Source: Kluyvera ascorbata_C
GTDB lineage: Bacteria; Pseudomonadota; Gammaproteobacteria; Enterobacterales; Enterobacteriaceae
Direction of reading: 5' to 3'
Length of the DNA stretch: 64,000 nucleotides
NCBI RefSeq assembly: GCF_044197065.1
Contig: NZ_JBIQOI010000002.1
Span: 186,001 to 250,000 of the forward strand
The notes beneath the pieces are model-generated. The model was not told the DNA's origin. It saw only the letters and a program-made list of their open reading frames with translations, and did no database searches. A program made the position numbers and the translations under genes. Shown here in pieces: positions 16,673 to 25,457 of the stretch (positions are counted from its first letter, which is position 1; every line of letters starts with the position of its first letter).

Positions 16673-17542
16673 TCAATCGTGGATTTTAACGCCAAGACAG
16701 CCGCGGACAAACTCAGGATTAAAATGCTTCACCGCTTCACCCACATAGCCTAAATCCAGCGCGCTGATTTGCGCCATATCGCTCTCGGTCAGCGCAAAAT
16801 CCCAGATGGCAAAATTCTCTTCAATGCGTTTCTGCTTCGTCGATTTAGGAATAACCGTGACGCCACGCTGCACGTTCCAGCGCAGCATAACCTGAGCGAT
16901 GGTTTTATGATGAGCATCTGCAATACCCTGCAGCATTTTATCTTCATGCGGCTGATGTCTACCTCCGCCTAAAGGTGCCCAGGCTTCTGGCTGGATGTGG
17001 TAATACTTCATGGTCTCAAGCGCTTCAGGCTGCGCGAAGTAAGGATGCAGCTCAACCTGATTCACCATCGGCTTAATTCGGACGGTTTCGCAGAAGTTCG
17101 CCACCACGTGCGCATAGAAATTGGATACGCCGATGGCTTTGAGTTTACCGGCATCATAAGCGTCTTCAAGGGCGCGCCACGCGCTGAAATAGTCACGCAT
17201 CGCCTGATGCAGCAAGTAGAGATCAAAATACTCTAGCCCTGATTTTTTCAGCGACGCCTCAATACCCGCCTTAGCCGTCTCGTAACTGGCCATGTCCTGA
17301 ACCCACAGCTTGGAAGTAATAAACAACTCTTCACGGGTACACAGCCCTTGCGCGATAGCTTCACGAACGGCATCACCCACGGCGTCTTCGTTACCGTAGA
17401 CGGCGGCAGTATCAATGAGGCGATAGCCCGTGCGAATCGCGCTTAACACCGACTGCTTACACTCTTCTTTATCGGTGACTTTAAACACGCCAAAACCCAT
17501 CATTGGCATTTTGAGGTTGTTACTTAAAACTGAATATTCCAC
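16673..17542 (-). CDS. Aldo/keto reductase (AKR, DkgA-like)
   Basis: 289 residues, a TIM-barrel NADPH-dependent reductase. The catalytic tetrad is visible: Asp and Tyr in LIDTAAVYGNE, Lys in ITSKLWV and His in YLLHQAM. The nucleotide loop IPKST is near residue 235. The start is a GTG seven bases after GGAG. It follows an MDR gene on the same strand. The substrate is unknown; the general role is reduction of aldehydes or keto sugars. Confidence 0.88.
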   Translation of the reverse strand: MEYSVLSNNLKMPMMGFGVFKVTDKEECKQSVLSAIRTGYRLIDTAAVYGNEDAVGDAVREAIAQGLCTREELFITSKLWVQDMASYETAKAGIEASLKKSGLEYFDLYLLHQAMRDYFSAWRALEDAYDAGKLKAIGVSNFYAHVVANFCETVRIKPMVNQVELHPYFAQPEALETMKYYHIQPEAWAPLGGGRHQPHEDKMLQGIADAHHKTIAQVMLRWNVQRGVTVIPKSTKQKRIEENFAIWDFALTESDMAQISALDLGYVGEAVKHFNPEFVRGCLGVKIHD

Positions 17543-17693
17543 GGTAAGGCTCCAGGCTGGTTAAAACATGATTTTAGGACAGAAATATCGTGACGATTAG
17601 CCAGCAATACCTGATTTGACTTATGCAATGAATTCATTAATCCAAATGTGCCATCAGCTTCATCATCCCTGAGTTCCCCCAGATACGACGCCA

Positions 17694-18641
17694 TCATTCC
17701 CCCAGTTGCAATAGCGGCCTGCAAGCGCTCCCTGGTTGGCGGTAACACGATACCGCCTCCTGCCACGACGCTAACGGGTAAAGCTTACAATCGTTAAGCT
17801 CACTTTCCCGCAGTAAATCCCATATTTCGTTAAACGCCTGCTGCCAACCGTTATCGGTGAAACCATTCAGATAATGGCGGACATGAAACCATTTTGTGAT
17901 GGGGTGCGAATCGCGTATTTGATAAGGCTTACCAGAAAGCAAGCCATAGGAAACAAAGATGCCCTCTGGTTTCATTCCATCAAGTATCAACGCGGCCAAC
18001 GCCCCACCTACCGCGTCATAAACCAGATCGCAGCGAGCGGTAATAGTGGAAAGGTAAGCCGTGTCCTCCTGCTGAACCGGAATAATGCCGCAACGCGTCA
18101 GTTTTTCCTGATGACTGGCCGAGCGATAAACACCATAGACCGATGACGCGCCCAACCGCTGGGCCCACTGCCCTAATAAAAGCGCACAGTCAGAGCCCGC
18201 GGCGGTGATCATCACAGTTTTGCCTGCAGGATTATCGTGGCGAAGCATTAGCCTGGCGGCGAGTGGATTAATATAGGCTCTTGCTGCCAGAACATTATCG
18301 ATGTCATGAGGGACTGGAATGGCAAACGCTGGAGGGCAATCAACGTATTGTTGCCAGGTGCCCTCTGCGCGTAGTGGTAGAACCCGTTGCCCTATCAGTG
18401 CAGCATATTGCGAGGGAGCGTCAATAACGCGTCCAACGCCTTCGTATCCTGCAACAGCAGGTACTGAAACGCGATGGCGATAAGCCCCTGTTATCGGGAT
18501 TAAATCGGATGCGTTGACCGGAGCCAGCAACATTTTAACCCGGAGATGATGCTCAGCGCGTTTCGCTTTCAGGCCGGTTTCCGGTTGAAGGACTTCTTCA
18601 GGTTTCCCAAATTGCCGGTACACCATTGCCGTATTAATCAT
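17694..18641 (-). CDS. Zinc-free MDR dehydrogenase, enoyl-thioester/quinone reductase type
   Basis: 315 residues of the medium-chain dehydrogenase/reductase fold. The N-terminal GroES-like part contains APVNASDLIPITGAY and GYEGVGRVID, the ETR (2-enoyl thioester reductase) signature. The Rossmann segment TVMITAAGSDCALLLGQWA is a divergent form of the usual glycine motif. The zinc-ligand cysteines of alcohol dehydrogenases are absent. The ATG overlaps by 4 bp the stop of a small upstream frame. The substrate is unknown. Confidence 0.83.
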   Translation of the reverse strand: MINTAMVYRQFGKPEEVLQPETGLKAKRAEHHLRVKMLLAPVNASDLIPITGAYRHRVSVPAVAGYEGVGRVIDAPSQYAALIGQRVLPLRAEGTWQQYVDCPPAFAIPVPHDIDNVLAARAYINPLAARLMLRHDNPAGKTVMITAAGSDCALLLGQWAQRLGASSVYGVYRSASHQEKLTRCGIIPVQQEDTAYLSTITARCDLVYDAVGGALAALILDGMKPEGIFVSYGLLSGKPYQIRDSHPITKWFHVRHYLNGFTDNGWQQAFNEIWDLLRESELNDCKLYPLASWQEAVSCYRQPGSACRPLLQLGE

Positions 18642-18772
18642 CGTATTTCACAAGCCATGAAAAAAACGTACCTTACACCATCGTTCTCGCGGGCAACAAG
18701 GCAGACCTTACGCTCAACGGGTTCGCTTGCCTTTGCACATTCTATTGCTACTTCTGAATACATCCCGACCAT
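18638..18772 (-). CDS. Candidate 44-residue protein translationally coupled to the MDR gene
   Basis: This is an ATG frame of 44 codons with TAAGG ten bases upstream. Its TGA overlaps the ATG of the MDR gene (ATGA), a common form of coupling. The translation has ordinary protein composition, with MYSEVAIECAKAS near the start and RYVFFMACEIR at the end. I do not recognise a family. It could be a real leader gene or the decayed 3' end of an older gene. Confidence 0.4.
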   Translation of the reverse strand: MVGMYSEVAIECAKASEPVERKVCLVARENDGVRYVFFMACEIR

Positions 18773-18938
18773 TATTAATTAGCCTTACTTATTTATGTTA
18801 GAAATTTACGAGTATTATCGAATGAATATCCCCCTGCTAGGATGAGTACTGTTTCAGGCATTCCCCCGCGGAAGGTCGAATGCTAAGCCGACGATTACCT
18901 ATGCCGGTGACACTTCATCCACTTATCAGGAGCGTAAA

Positions 18939-19685
18939 ATGACAGATAATATTCAGGGCAAAGTGATTGTCATCACCGGAGCATCAAGCGGTATGGGCGA
19001 AGCCGCTGCCCGCCACCTCGCTGACAAAGGCGCAAAAATTGTGATGGCCGCCCGTCGAGCCGATCGCATCGAAGCCATTGCCAATGAATTAAAGCAGCAG
19101 GGTAAAGAAGCGCTCGCCATCGCCACCGACGTCACAAAGCTTGCTGATGTGGAAGCACTTATCCAGAAAACCATCAGCGCGTTTGGCCGGGTTGATGTCC
19201 TTATCAACAACGCAGGCTTGATGCCGCTTTCTCGTCTTGAGCAGGGAAACGTTGATGAATGGAACCAGATGATTGATGTGAATCTGCGCGGCGTGCTGCA
19301 CGGCATTGCTGCGGTACTGCCTCACATGAAGGCGCAAAAATCGGGCCATATTATCAATACCGCCTCCGTTGCCGCCCATCTGGTTTTCCAGAGCTCAGCG
19401 GTTTATTCCGCAACGAAATTTGCCGTCAGGGCACTGACTGAAGGCCTACGTATGGAGACAGCGGCGGACAACATTCGCGCGACGTTGATCTCCCCCGGTG
19501 CTGTAAAAACCGAACTGCTGGAACATATTTCAGATAAAGACGTCCAGGCAGCAAACCGCGAGTATGTCGAAAACGTGGGCGTACCGCCGGAAACTTATGC
19601 CCGCATGGTGGCGTTTGCCATTAACGAACCGGAGGATGTTGGGGTCAGCGAAATCATTTTCCGCCCGACGGCGCAGGAACTGTAA
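18939..19685 (+). CDS. Short-chain dehydrogenase/reductase (classical SDR)
   Basis: 248 residues of the classical SDR fold. Visible are the cofactor loop TGASSGMGEAAA, the adenine-binding DVT and NNAG motifs, the catalytic Ser in NTASV and the YSATK motif. An Arg-rich MAARRADR stretch after the second strand suggests NADP(H). It is divergent from the MDR gene across about 300 bp, and its own promoter should lie there. The substrate is unknown; similar enzymes act on small ketones and aldehydes. Confidence 0.88.
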   Translation: MTDNIQGKVIVITGASSGMGEAAARHLADKGAKIVMAARRADRIEAIANELKQQGKEALAIATDVTKLADVEALIQKTISAFGRVDVLINNAGLMPLSRLEQGNVDEWNQMIDVNLRGVLHGIAAVLPHMKAQKSGHIINTASVAAHLVFQSSAVYSATKFAVRALTEGLRMETAADNIRATLISPGAVKTELLEHISDKDVQAANREYVENVGVPPETYARMVAFAINEPEDVGVSEIIFRPTAQEL

Positions 19686-19692
19686 TCCTTAG

Positions 19693-19710
19693 CGGCCAGC
19701 ATGCTGGCCG
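19693..19710. terminator. 18-bp perfect palindrome downstream of the SDR gene
   Basis: CGGCCAGCATGCTGGCCG lies eight bases after the SDR stop codon, between two convergent genes. A perfect palindrome without a loop is unusual for a terminator and no T-run follows, so it could also be a protein-binding site. Confidence 0.5.
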
Positions 19711-19753
19711 CCTCCTGGCTAAGGCTAGTCCTCGTTTCTCAGCGAAAAAGCAG

Positions 19754-20656
19754 TCAGCGCGGCTGGCGGCTCTTGTTTTTCAGCGCCTCCAGTACCAGCA
19801 AAAACGCAGGTGAATGGTGGCGTCTGTCCGGGTAGTACAAGTGATAGCCTGGCATCAGCGGGCTGTGTGCCTCCAGCACCCGTATCAGCGCCCCTTCCCG
19901 GATGTCATTTTCCACCACATCTTCTGGGATGCAGCAAAGCCCGCTCCCCGCCCGTACCGCATTCAACATCAGTTCCAGGCTGTTGACGATCAGTTGCCCT
20001 TCCACTTTCACATTCAAGGTGTCGCCGTGATGGTTGAACTCCCAGGCGTACAGACCTCCGTAAGTTGGAAGACGTAAATTAATGCAGTTATGGCGGGGCA
20101 ACTCCTGGAGAGATTGTGGTTCAGGATAACGTGAAAAATAATCCGGCGACCCGACTATCGCCATACGAATATCCGGGCTTATTCGGGTCGCAATCATATC
20201 TCTGGCAACCTGCTCCCCCAGCCTGACCCCGGCATCAAAGCGTTCCGCCACGATATCTTCCAGAGAGTCATTAACTGAGATTTCAATGTGGATGTCCGGG
20301 TTTTCTCTTAGCAGTTGCCGCAAACCTGGTTCAATCACCGAGATGGCGGCATGGGCTGACGCCGCGATTCTGACCGTCCCGGCTGGCTTTTGTCGCATCC
20401 CTTTTAACGCATTGACAGCATGAGTAATTTCATCGAGCTTAGGCGCTAGGCTGTTCAGTAAAAACTCACCGGCTTCCGTCGGCGACACGCTGCGGGTCGT
20501 ACGCGTCAACAGGCGCACTTCCAGCCGGGCTTCCAGATTTCGTATTGTCTGGCTCAATGCCGATTGCGATATCCCTATTTTCGCCGCCGCCCGAGTGAAG
20601 CTCCGTTCGCTGGCAACCAGCGCAAATGCGGCCAGTTCATTAAAATTTTCCGTCAT
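19754..20656 (-). CDS. LysR-family transcriptional regulator
   Basis: 300 residues. The N-terminal helix-turn-helix (residues about 5-65) contains FALVASERSFTRAAAKIGISQSALSQTIRNLE, followed by the linker and effector domain with the GTVRIAAS and VAERFDAGVRLGE segments of the AaeR/CrgA group. It faces the DHA2 efflux gene across 322 bp holding a 14-bp palindrome and probably controls that pump. It converges on the SDR gene. Confidence 0.88.
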   Translation of the reverse strand: MTENFNELAAFALVASERSFTRAAAKIGISQSALSQTIRNLEARLEVRLLTRTTRSVSPTEAGEFLLNSLAPKLDEITHAVNALKGMRQKPAGTVRIAASAHAAISVIEPGLRQLLRENPDIHIEISVNDSLEDIVAERFDAGVRLGEQVARDMIATRISPDIRMAIVGSPDYFSRYPEPQSLQELPRHNCINLRLPTYGGLYAWEFNHHGDTLNVKVEGQLIVNSLELMLNAVRAGSGLCCIPEDVVENDIREGALIRVLEAHSPLMPGYHLYYPDRRHHSPAFLLVLEALKNKSRQPR

Positions 20657-20978
20657 TAAGAAGCCCTGCTAATAACCTTAATACAATAATCACTCCGTTC
20701 TTATTAATATGGAAGCATTAAAATCGCTTCACGGAAAGGCATTATCGAAGGGCGTATCTCGAAGGCGCTGTTTACCCACTGACTACTTTTCACTCAAAAG
20801 AACCAGATTGAGATTCTCACGAAATAAATATGGATTATTGATTATTAATAATCTCTAAAATTATCGATACCCTTCGCGGTGAGTTTTGCTGCCAGACCAG
20901 ATATTCAGGAACATCCGGCAGCCGTTTTAACCCTGCCAGCGGCTAACGCAGGCAGCACCGCAACGAATCGGGAAATCT
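20657..20978. promoter_or_regulatory. LysR-DHA2 pump divergent control region
   Basis: There is no gene in this 322-bp gap. It contains the 14-bp palindrome GATTATTAATAATC (20840-20853), preceded directly by another GATTATT (20833-20839). Such T-n-A dyads between a LysR gene and its target are typical of LysR binding sites. Confidence 0.5.
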
Positions 20979-22346
20979 ATGTCCAGCCAAATGACGACGC
21001 GCAAGCGTCTGTTTACCTTTGCCTCCTGTCTGGGGATCGTGCTTGTTCAGCTTGATGTCAGTATTGTCAACGTCGGGCTGCATTCGCTTAAAGTGGCGTA
21101 TGATGCCACCGTGTCCGATCTGGAATGGGTCATTAATGCCTACGCCCTAGTCTTCGCCGCGCTGATGCTGAGTTCAGGAAGCCTCGTCGACCGCTTTGGT
21201 TCTAAAAAAACGTTCATTACCGGGGTCGTCATCTTCATTATCGCCTCGGTATGCTGCGCCCTCTCCCCAACTATCTACTGGCTTGATCTGATGCGCGGAA
21301 TACAGGGCATTGGTGCGGCGTTACTGCTGCCGAGTTCATTAACCTTACTGCGTCAATATTTTTCCGATACGCGTGAGCGATCGGCAGCCATTGCGATGTG
21401 GGCTGCCGCGGGCTCTCTGGCGCTGGTGGCAGGACCCGTTGTTGGCGGAGTATTAATTAAGTACTGCGGCTGGAAAAGCATTTTTCTGATTAACTTCCCA
21501 CTTGGGCTTATCAGCATCGTTCTGATTCAGTCTCTGGCACCGGCCAGCCCTCTCGCGCCTGCGCGCATTAACGTGCTGAGCCAATCACTCATCGCCGCCA
21601 GTCTGGCCCTGCTGACATTTACGCTCACCGAGGCGGGGCAATACGGCTGGAGTAGCCCAATAATTGTCACCACGCTGGTGCTGGGGCTACTGCTGTTGGT
21701 ATCCAATAGACGAATCGATAAACGTTCACTGAACCCGGTTATCGCCCGCGATGTGCTCTCTAACCAATATATCCCGAGCGCGGTTGTCGTCGGTTTTTTA
21801 TGCAATCTTGTTTTCTACGGCGCCGTATTTATCTTCAGTATTTTCTTCCAGAATCAGCTTCATCTGTCCGCACTGGAGACCGGGATTGCCTTTATGCCGA
21901 TGATGGCCATCACCGCATTGGTAAATTTTTCCTCGAAATGGTTCTCTTCCAGGTATTCCATCAAGAGTCTGTCTCTGCTGGGCAGCGGTATCAGCCTGCT
22001 CGGGTTCATTATCGTGCTGTTCGTCTCTCCAGAATGGACCGCTTACCAACTCTTTATTCCCATGGTACTGCTTGGTAGCGGAACTTCCTTTGCCATGCCG
22101 ATAATGACCAACCTGGTACTTTCACAGGCCTCTCATCAATCTGCCGGTTCAGCGTCCGCCTTTTTTAACTGTGCCAGACAAATGGGTGGAGTCAGCGGCG
22201 TGGCCGTATTTGGGTTAATACTGAATGCGGAGTCGGACATGACGCAGGGTCTGAGAATGGTGGCCTTTGCCGCCGCCGCGATTACGGCTATCTGGATTAT
22301 CGTGGGCTATTGGAAACTGCCACATAAAAAGTTAGGCGAATGGTAA
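20979..22346 (+). CDS. MFS efflux transporter, DHA2 (14-helix) type
   Basis: 455 residues with about 14 hydrophobic helices. The motif VQLDVSIVNVGLHSL in helix 1, SGSLVDRFGSKKTF (motif A) and the LVAGPVVGGVLI motif C of proton-driven antiporters are visible. DHA2 members export drugs, dyes or organic acids. It is divergent from a LysR gene, the usual arrangement for an inducible pump. The substrate is unknown. Confidence 0.87.
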   Translation: MSSQMTTRKRLFTFASCLGIVLVQLDVSIVNVGLHSLKVAYDATVSDLEWVINAYALVFAALMLSSGSLVDRFGSKKTFITGVVIFIIASVCCALSPTIYWLDLMRGIQGIGAALLLPSSLTLLRQYFSDTRERSAAIAMWAAAGSLALVAGPVVGGVLIKYCGWKSIFLINFPLGLISIVLIQSLAPASPLAPARINVLSQSLIAASLALLTFTLTEAGQYGWSSPIIVTTLVLGLLLLVSNRRIDKRSLNPVIARDVLSNQYIPSAVVVGFLCNLVFYGAVFIFSIFFQNQLHLSALETGIAFMPMMAITALVNFSSKWFSSRYSIKSLSLLGSGISLLGFIIVLFVSPEWTAYQLFIPMVLLGSGTSFAMPIMTNLVLSQASHQSAGSASAFFNCARQMGGVSGVAVFGLILNAESDMTQGLRMVAFAAAAITAIWIIVGYWKLPHKKLGEW

Positions 22347-22353
22347 ATTCACG

Positions 22354-22392
22354 CGTTCCAGCCAGCATCTGCAAGACGCGCTGGCTGGAACG
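22354..22392. terminator. Large hairpin between the convergent pump and yiiS genes
   Basis: Perfect 13-bp arms (CGTTCCAGCCAGC and GCTGGCTGGAACG) flank a 13-base loop. No T-run follows, but the stem is long enough to act in both directions. Confidence 0.65.
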
Positions 22393-22398
22393 TGACGA

Positions 22399-22695
22399 TT
22401 AGAATGCGGAACGTAATGATAATTCGAAAATAATCATCTCAGCCTGGCAAGAGAACGTCACTGAAGCGTTCAGCTTCACGTCGTTATCGGCATTAACAAT
22501 CTGATAATCAACGACAGCGTCTTCATCCGAGGACGCTGCGGCGGCCAGTTTCTTAATCTTAGCCACGGCGAGTTCGGCTTCATTTTCCGTCGGGAAAAAC
22601 CGCTCGATCACAGCCGTACAATTATCATTCTCAATGATGGTACCAATATCGATGGCACACCCTTTGGTACTGCATTTATCTACTACGTCTTTCAT
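22399..22695 (-). CDS. yiiS: YiiS, YfcZ/YiiS family protein (DUF406)
   Basis: 98 residues; E. coli YiiS has 99. The N-terminal MKDVVDKCSTKGCAIDIGT and the C-terminal FSCQAEMIIFELSLRS are near identical to YiiS. The biochemical role is unknown. In E. coli yiiS lies next to uspD and fpr; here it stands alone between the pump and mppA. The 230 bp in front of it hold no gene I can support. Confidence 0.92.
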   Translation of the reverse strand: MKDVVDKCSTKGCAIDIGTIIENDNCTAVIERFFPTENEAELAVAKIKKLAAAASSDEDAVVDYQIVNADNDVKLNASVTFSCQAEMIIFELSLRSAF

Positions 22696-22893
22696 GATGA
22701 TAACCTCATATGTTTATTCTCAAGATAAGACTCTGCCGATGGAAAGTCCAACCATTAATAGGGTTATAGATTACCATTTTTGCGATTAAACACTGGATGT
22801 AGGCCGATGGGGCGGCATTACTACCGCCTTTTACTGAAGGAGTGATGCTTTTAACCGTTGACGAAAATGGACGATATAGCGAGTAAGATACTG

Positions 22894-22922
22894 ACGGTTG
22901 CCTGACCGAGTCAGGCAACCGT
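22894..22922 (-). terminator. Terminator hairpin of mppA
   Basis: Perfect 13-bp arms (ACGGTTGCCTGAC and GTCAGGCAACCGT) with a 3-base loop lie seven bases after the mppA stop. The following T-content on the minus strand is modest. Confidence 0.7.
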
Positions 22923-22928
22923 GATTTG

Positions 22929-24545
22929 TCAGTGCTTCACGATATACATCGTATGCGTATAAGCCACATCTTCCGGATTGGTGATCGGGTACCCTTTTAC
23001 CCACGGCTTAATCAAACGCCCGTTGGTGTACTGATAGATAGGCGCAATCGGCGCTTTCTCCGCCAGAATTTTTTCTGCCGCGTTGTAGTCGGCATTGCGG
23101 GCTTCAGCAGTATTCTCAAGCGTCGCCTGACGAATGACCTTATCGTAGGTCGGGTCACTGAAGCGCGAGATATTGCCGGTGTTGGTCGACGTGAGCAGCG
23201 AGAGGAAGGTTGACGGCTCGTTGTAGTCCCCTACCCATGACGCGCGTATCACATCGAAATTACCCGTATTGCGGCTATCGATATAGGTTTTCCACTCCTG
23301 GTTTTGCAACTTAACGTCTACGCCAAGGTTTTTCTTCCACATCGATGCGACGGCGATCGCTATCTTCTGGTGGTTCTCAGAGGTGTTATAGAGCAGCGTC
23401 AGCTTCAGCGGACGATTCGGGCCGTAACCTGCCGCCTGCAGCAACATTTTAGCCTGGGCGTTCAGCTCGGCCTGGCTTGCGTTAGCCATCTCTGAGTCCT
23501 GCGGCTTAAAGCCCGCCGTCACATCTGGCGTAAAGCGCCATGCTGGTTTCTCCCCCGTGCCTAATACTTTCTCGGCAATAATTCGTCGGTCAATGCTCAT
23601 GCTCAGTGCCAGACGGACGCGCGCATCGGCTGTTGGCCCTTTTTGGGTGTTGAACGCGTAGTAATAGGTGCCCAGCTGTGCCGGAGTGTAAACCTGCCCC
23701 GGCAGCTCTTTGAGCAGCTTTTGATACTGGTTTTTCGGGAAGGATTCCGTGATATCGATATCACCTGCCAGGTAACGCTTCGTCGCAGACGACTCCTGGT
23801 TGATTGGCACAAAGGTCACTTTCTGGATAATCGTTTTGCCGTTATCCCAGTAGTACTTGTTCGGCACCGCCACCAGCTTCTCATTCACCACGCGGTCGGC
23901 CAGCACGTAAGCCCCATTGCCCACCAGCTTGCCCGGGCGCGTCCAGTTTTTGTCGCTTTCGACGTTGGCTTTATTCACCGGGAACAGCGAGAAGTTAGCG
24001 GTCAGATTCACAAACCACGGCAGCGGTTTATCCAGCTGCACGCGCAGGGTGTGCGCATCGACCGCCGTCACGCCCAGCGTTTCCGGCTTGGCTTTGCCAT
24101 CAATAATATCCTGGGCATTGTTAATCCCCGCCAGCGCGGCAAACCAGGCGAACGGTGATGTAGTATTTGGGTCAACCAGTCGTTGCCAGCTATAGACAAA
24201 GTCCTGCGCGGTGACCGGCGTACCGTCAGACCATTTCGCGTCGTTACGCAGAGTAAAGGTCCAGATACGCTGGTCGTTGGTTTGCCAGCGTGTAGCGACC
24301 CCAGGAATAATGTTGCCGTTGGCATCCTGGTTAACCAGCCCTTCGAACAGATCGCGAATCACCTGGATTTCAGGCAGCCCCACCGCTTTTGCGGGGTCCA
24401 GTGAAGCGGGTTCATCTTTAATATGACGAACCAGCGTTTGCTGCTTCGCCAGCACCGTTCCGGCGGGAACGTCGGCCGCAACGGCGAGAGTACTCAGACC
24501 TGAAAGCAAGGCTGCACAGCAGGTCAAGGTGAACGGTAACTTCAT
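22929..24545 (-). CDS. mppA: MppA, periplasmic murein peptide-binding protein
   Basis: 538 residues; E. coli MppA has 537. A signal peptide ends near AVAA (residues about 22-25). The family SBP_bac_5 signature reads LVRHIKDEPASLDPAKAVGLPEIQVIRDLFEGL. The protein captures L-Ala-gamma-D-Glu-meso-DAP released from the wall and passes it to the Opp permease for recycling. The next genes, mpaA and ycjG, degrade the same peptide. A strong hairpin follows the stop. In E. coli ycjY and ycjZ lie between mppA and mpaA; here they are absent. Confidence 0.96.
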   Translation of the reverse strand: MKLPFTLTCCAALLSGLSTLAVAADVPAGTVLAKQQTLVRHIKDEPASLDPAKAVGLPEIQVIRDLFEGLVNQDANGNIIPGVATRWQTNDQRIWTFTLRNDAKWSDGTPVTAQDFVYSWQRLVDPNTTSPFAWFAALAGINNAQDIIDGKAKPETLGVTAVDAHTLRVQLDKPLPWFVNLTANFSLFPVNKANVESDKNWTRPGKLVGNGAYVLADRVVNEKLVAVPNKYYWDNGKTIIQKVTFVPINQESSATKRYLAGDIDITESFPKNQYQKLLKELPGQVYTPAQLGTYYYAFNTQKGPTADARVRLALSMSIDRRIIAEKVLGTGEKPAWRFTPDVTAGFKPQDSEMANASQAELNAQAKMLLQAAGYGPNRPLKLTLLYNTSENHQKIAIAVASMWKKNLGVDVKLQNQEWKTYIDSRNTGNFDVIRASWVGDYNEPSTFLSLLTSTNTGNISRFSDPTYDKVIRQATLENTAEARNADYNAAEKILAEKAPIAPIYQYTNGRLIKPWVKGYPITNPEDVAYTHTMYIVKH

Positions 24546-24737
24546 GACATCCCCTTAAAATAGGTAAACCCACACAACTTGATGAAAATATTATTTGTTT
24601 CAGTCGCGTTAATTGCAAACAACATGTCACATAAACTTGATATATCCCCAGCAATATCTATAAGGGAAACTATTTGATTCGCGGCGGATTTTGCACAACA
24701 CTGCTCAATATCCCCCTTGCGTATCAGGACTCCGCGT

Positions 24738-25457
24738 ATGTCAGTTACTCGCCCTCGCGCCCAGCGCGGCGCGTTCCCGCCAGGAACACAACACTATGGA
24801 CGCTCGCTGCTTGGAGCCCCTTTACTCTGGTTTCCTGCCCCGCTGGCTGGCCCGCAGAGCGGCTTAATCATTGCTGGCACGCATGGCGACGAGAACTCAT
24901 CGGTCGTCACCCTCTCCTGCGCGCTGCGCACGCTGGCGACGGATCTTCGCCGTCATCACGTGGTGCTGGCGGTTAACCCGGACGGCTGTCAGCTCGGGCT
25001 GCGCGCCAACGCGAACGGTGTGGATTTGAATCGAAATTTCCCTTCGGCGAACTGGAAGGAAGGCGAAACAGTTTATCGCTGGAACAGCGCCGCTGAGCAA
25101 CGTGACGTGGTGTTACTGACCGGTAGCCGCCCCGGCTCCGAGCCGGAAAGCCGTGCGCTGTGTCAGCTCATCCACCAGATTACCCCCGCATGGGTTGTCT
25201 CTTTCCACGACCCGCTGGCCTGCATTGAGGACAACCGCCACAGTGAACTGGGTCAATGGCTTGCCGAGGCGTTCAGCCTGCCGTTGGTCAGCAGCGTGGG
25301 TTATGAAACCCCGGGGTCGTTTGGTAGCTGGTGCGCTGATATCGGTCTGCACTGCATCACCGCCGAGTTCCCGCCCGTCTCTTCCGACGAAGCGAGCGAG
25401 AAATATCTGGCGGCGATGACCGCGCTGCTGCACTGGCAGTCAACGCATCACAAGTGA
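24738..25457 (+). CDS. mpaA: MpaA, murein peptide amidase A
   Basis: 239 residues from the ATG giving MSVTRPRAQRGAFPPGT; an in-frame TTG seven codons earlier is less likely. An M14-type zinc carboxypeptidase: zinc ligands His and Glu in GTHGDENS and His in VSFHDP, with the general-base Glu in TAEFPP. It cleaves the gamma-D-Glu-DAP bond of murein tripeptide in the cytosol, leaving the dipeptide used by YcjG. It is divergent from mppA and overlaps the 3' end of ycjG by 10 bp. Confidence 0.95.
   Translation: MSVTRPRAQRGAFPPGTQHYGRSLLGAPLLWFPAPLAGPQSGLIIAGTHGDENSSVVTLSCALRTLATDLRRHHVVLAVNPDGCQLGLRANANGVDLNRNFPSANWKEGETVYRWNSAAEQRDVVLLTGSRPGSEPESRALCQLIHQITPAWVVSFHDPLACIEDNRHSELGQWLAEAFSLPLVSSVGYETPGSFGSWCADIGLHCITAEFPPVSSDEASEKYLAAMTALLHWQSTHHK

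Noticed and set aside
17524..17697. 57-codon frame after the MDR stop (ATGA overlap)
   Set aside because: Its end runs across the ribosome-binding site and start of the AKR gene in another frame, and I see no family; it is weaker than the 44-codon candidate at 18638.
22706..22918. 70-codon frame upstream of yiiS
   Set aside because: It starts within the mppA terminator hairpin and has no ribosome-binding site.
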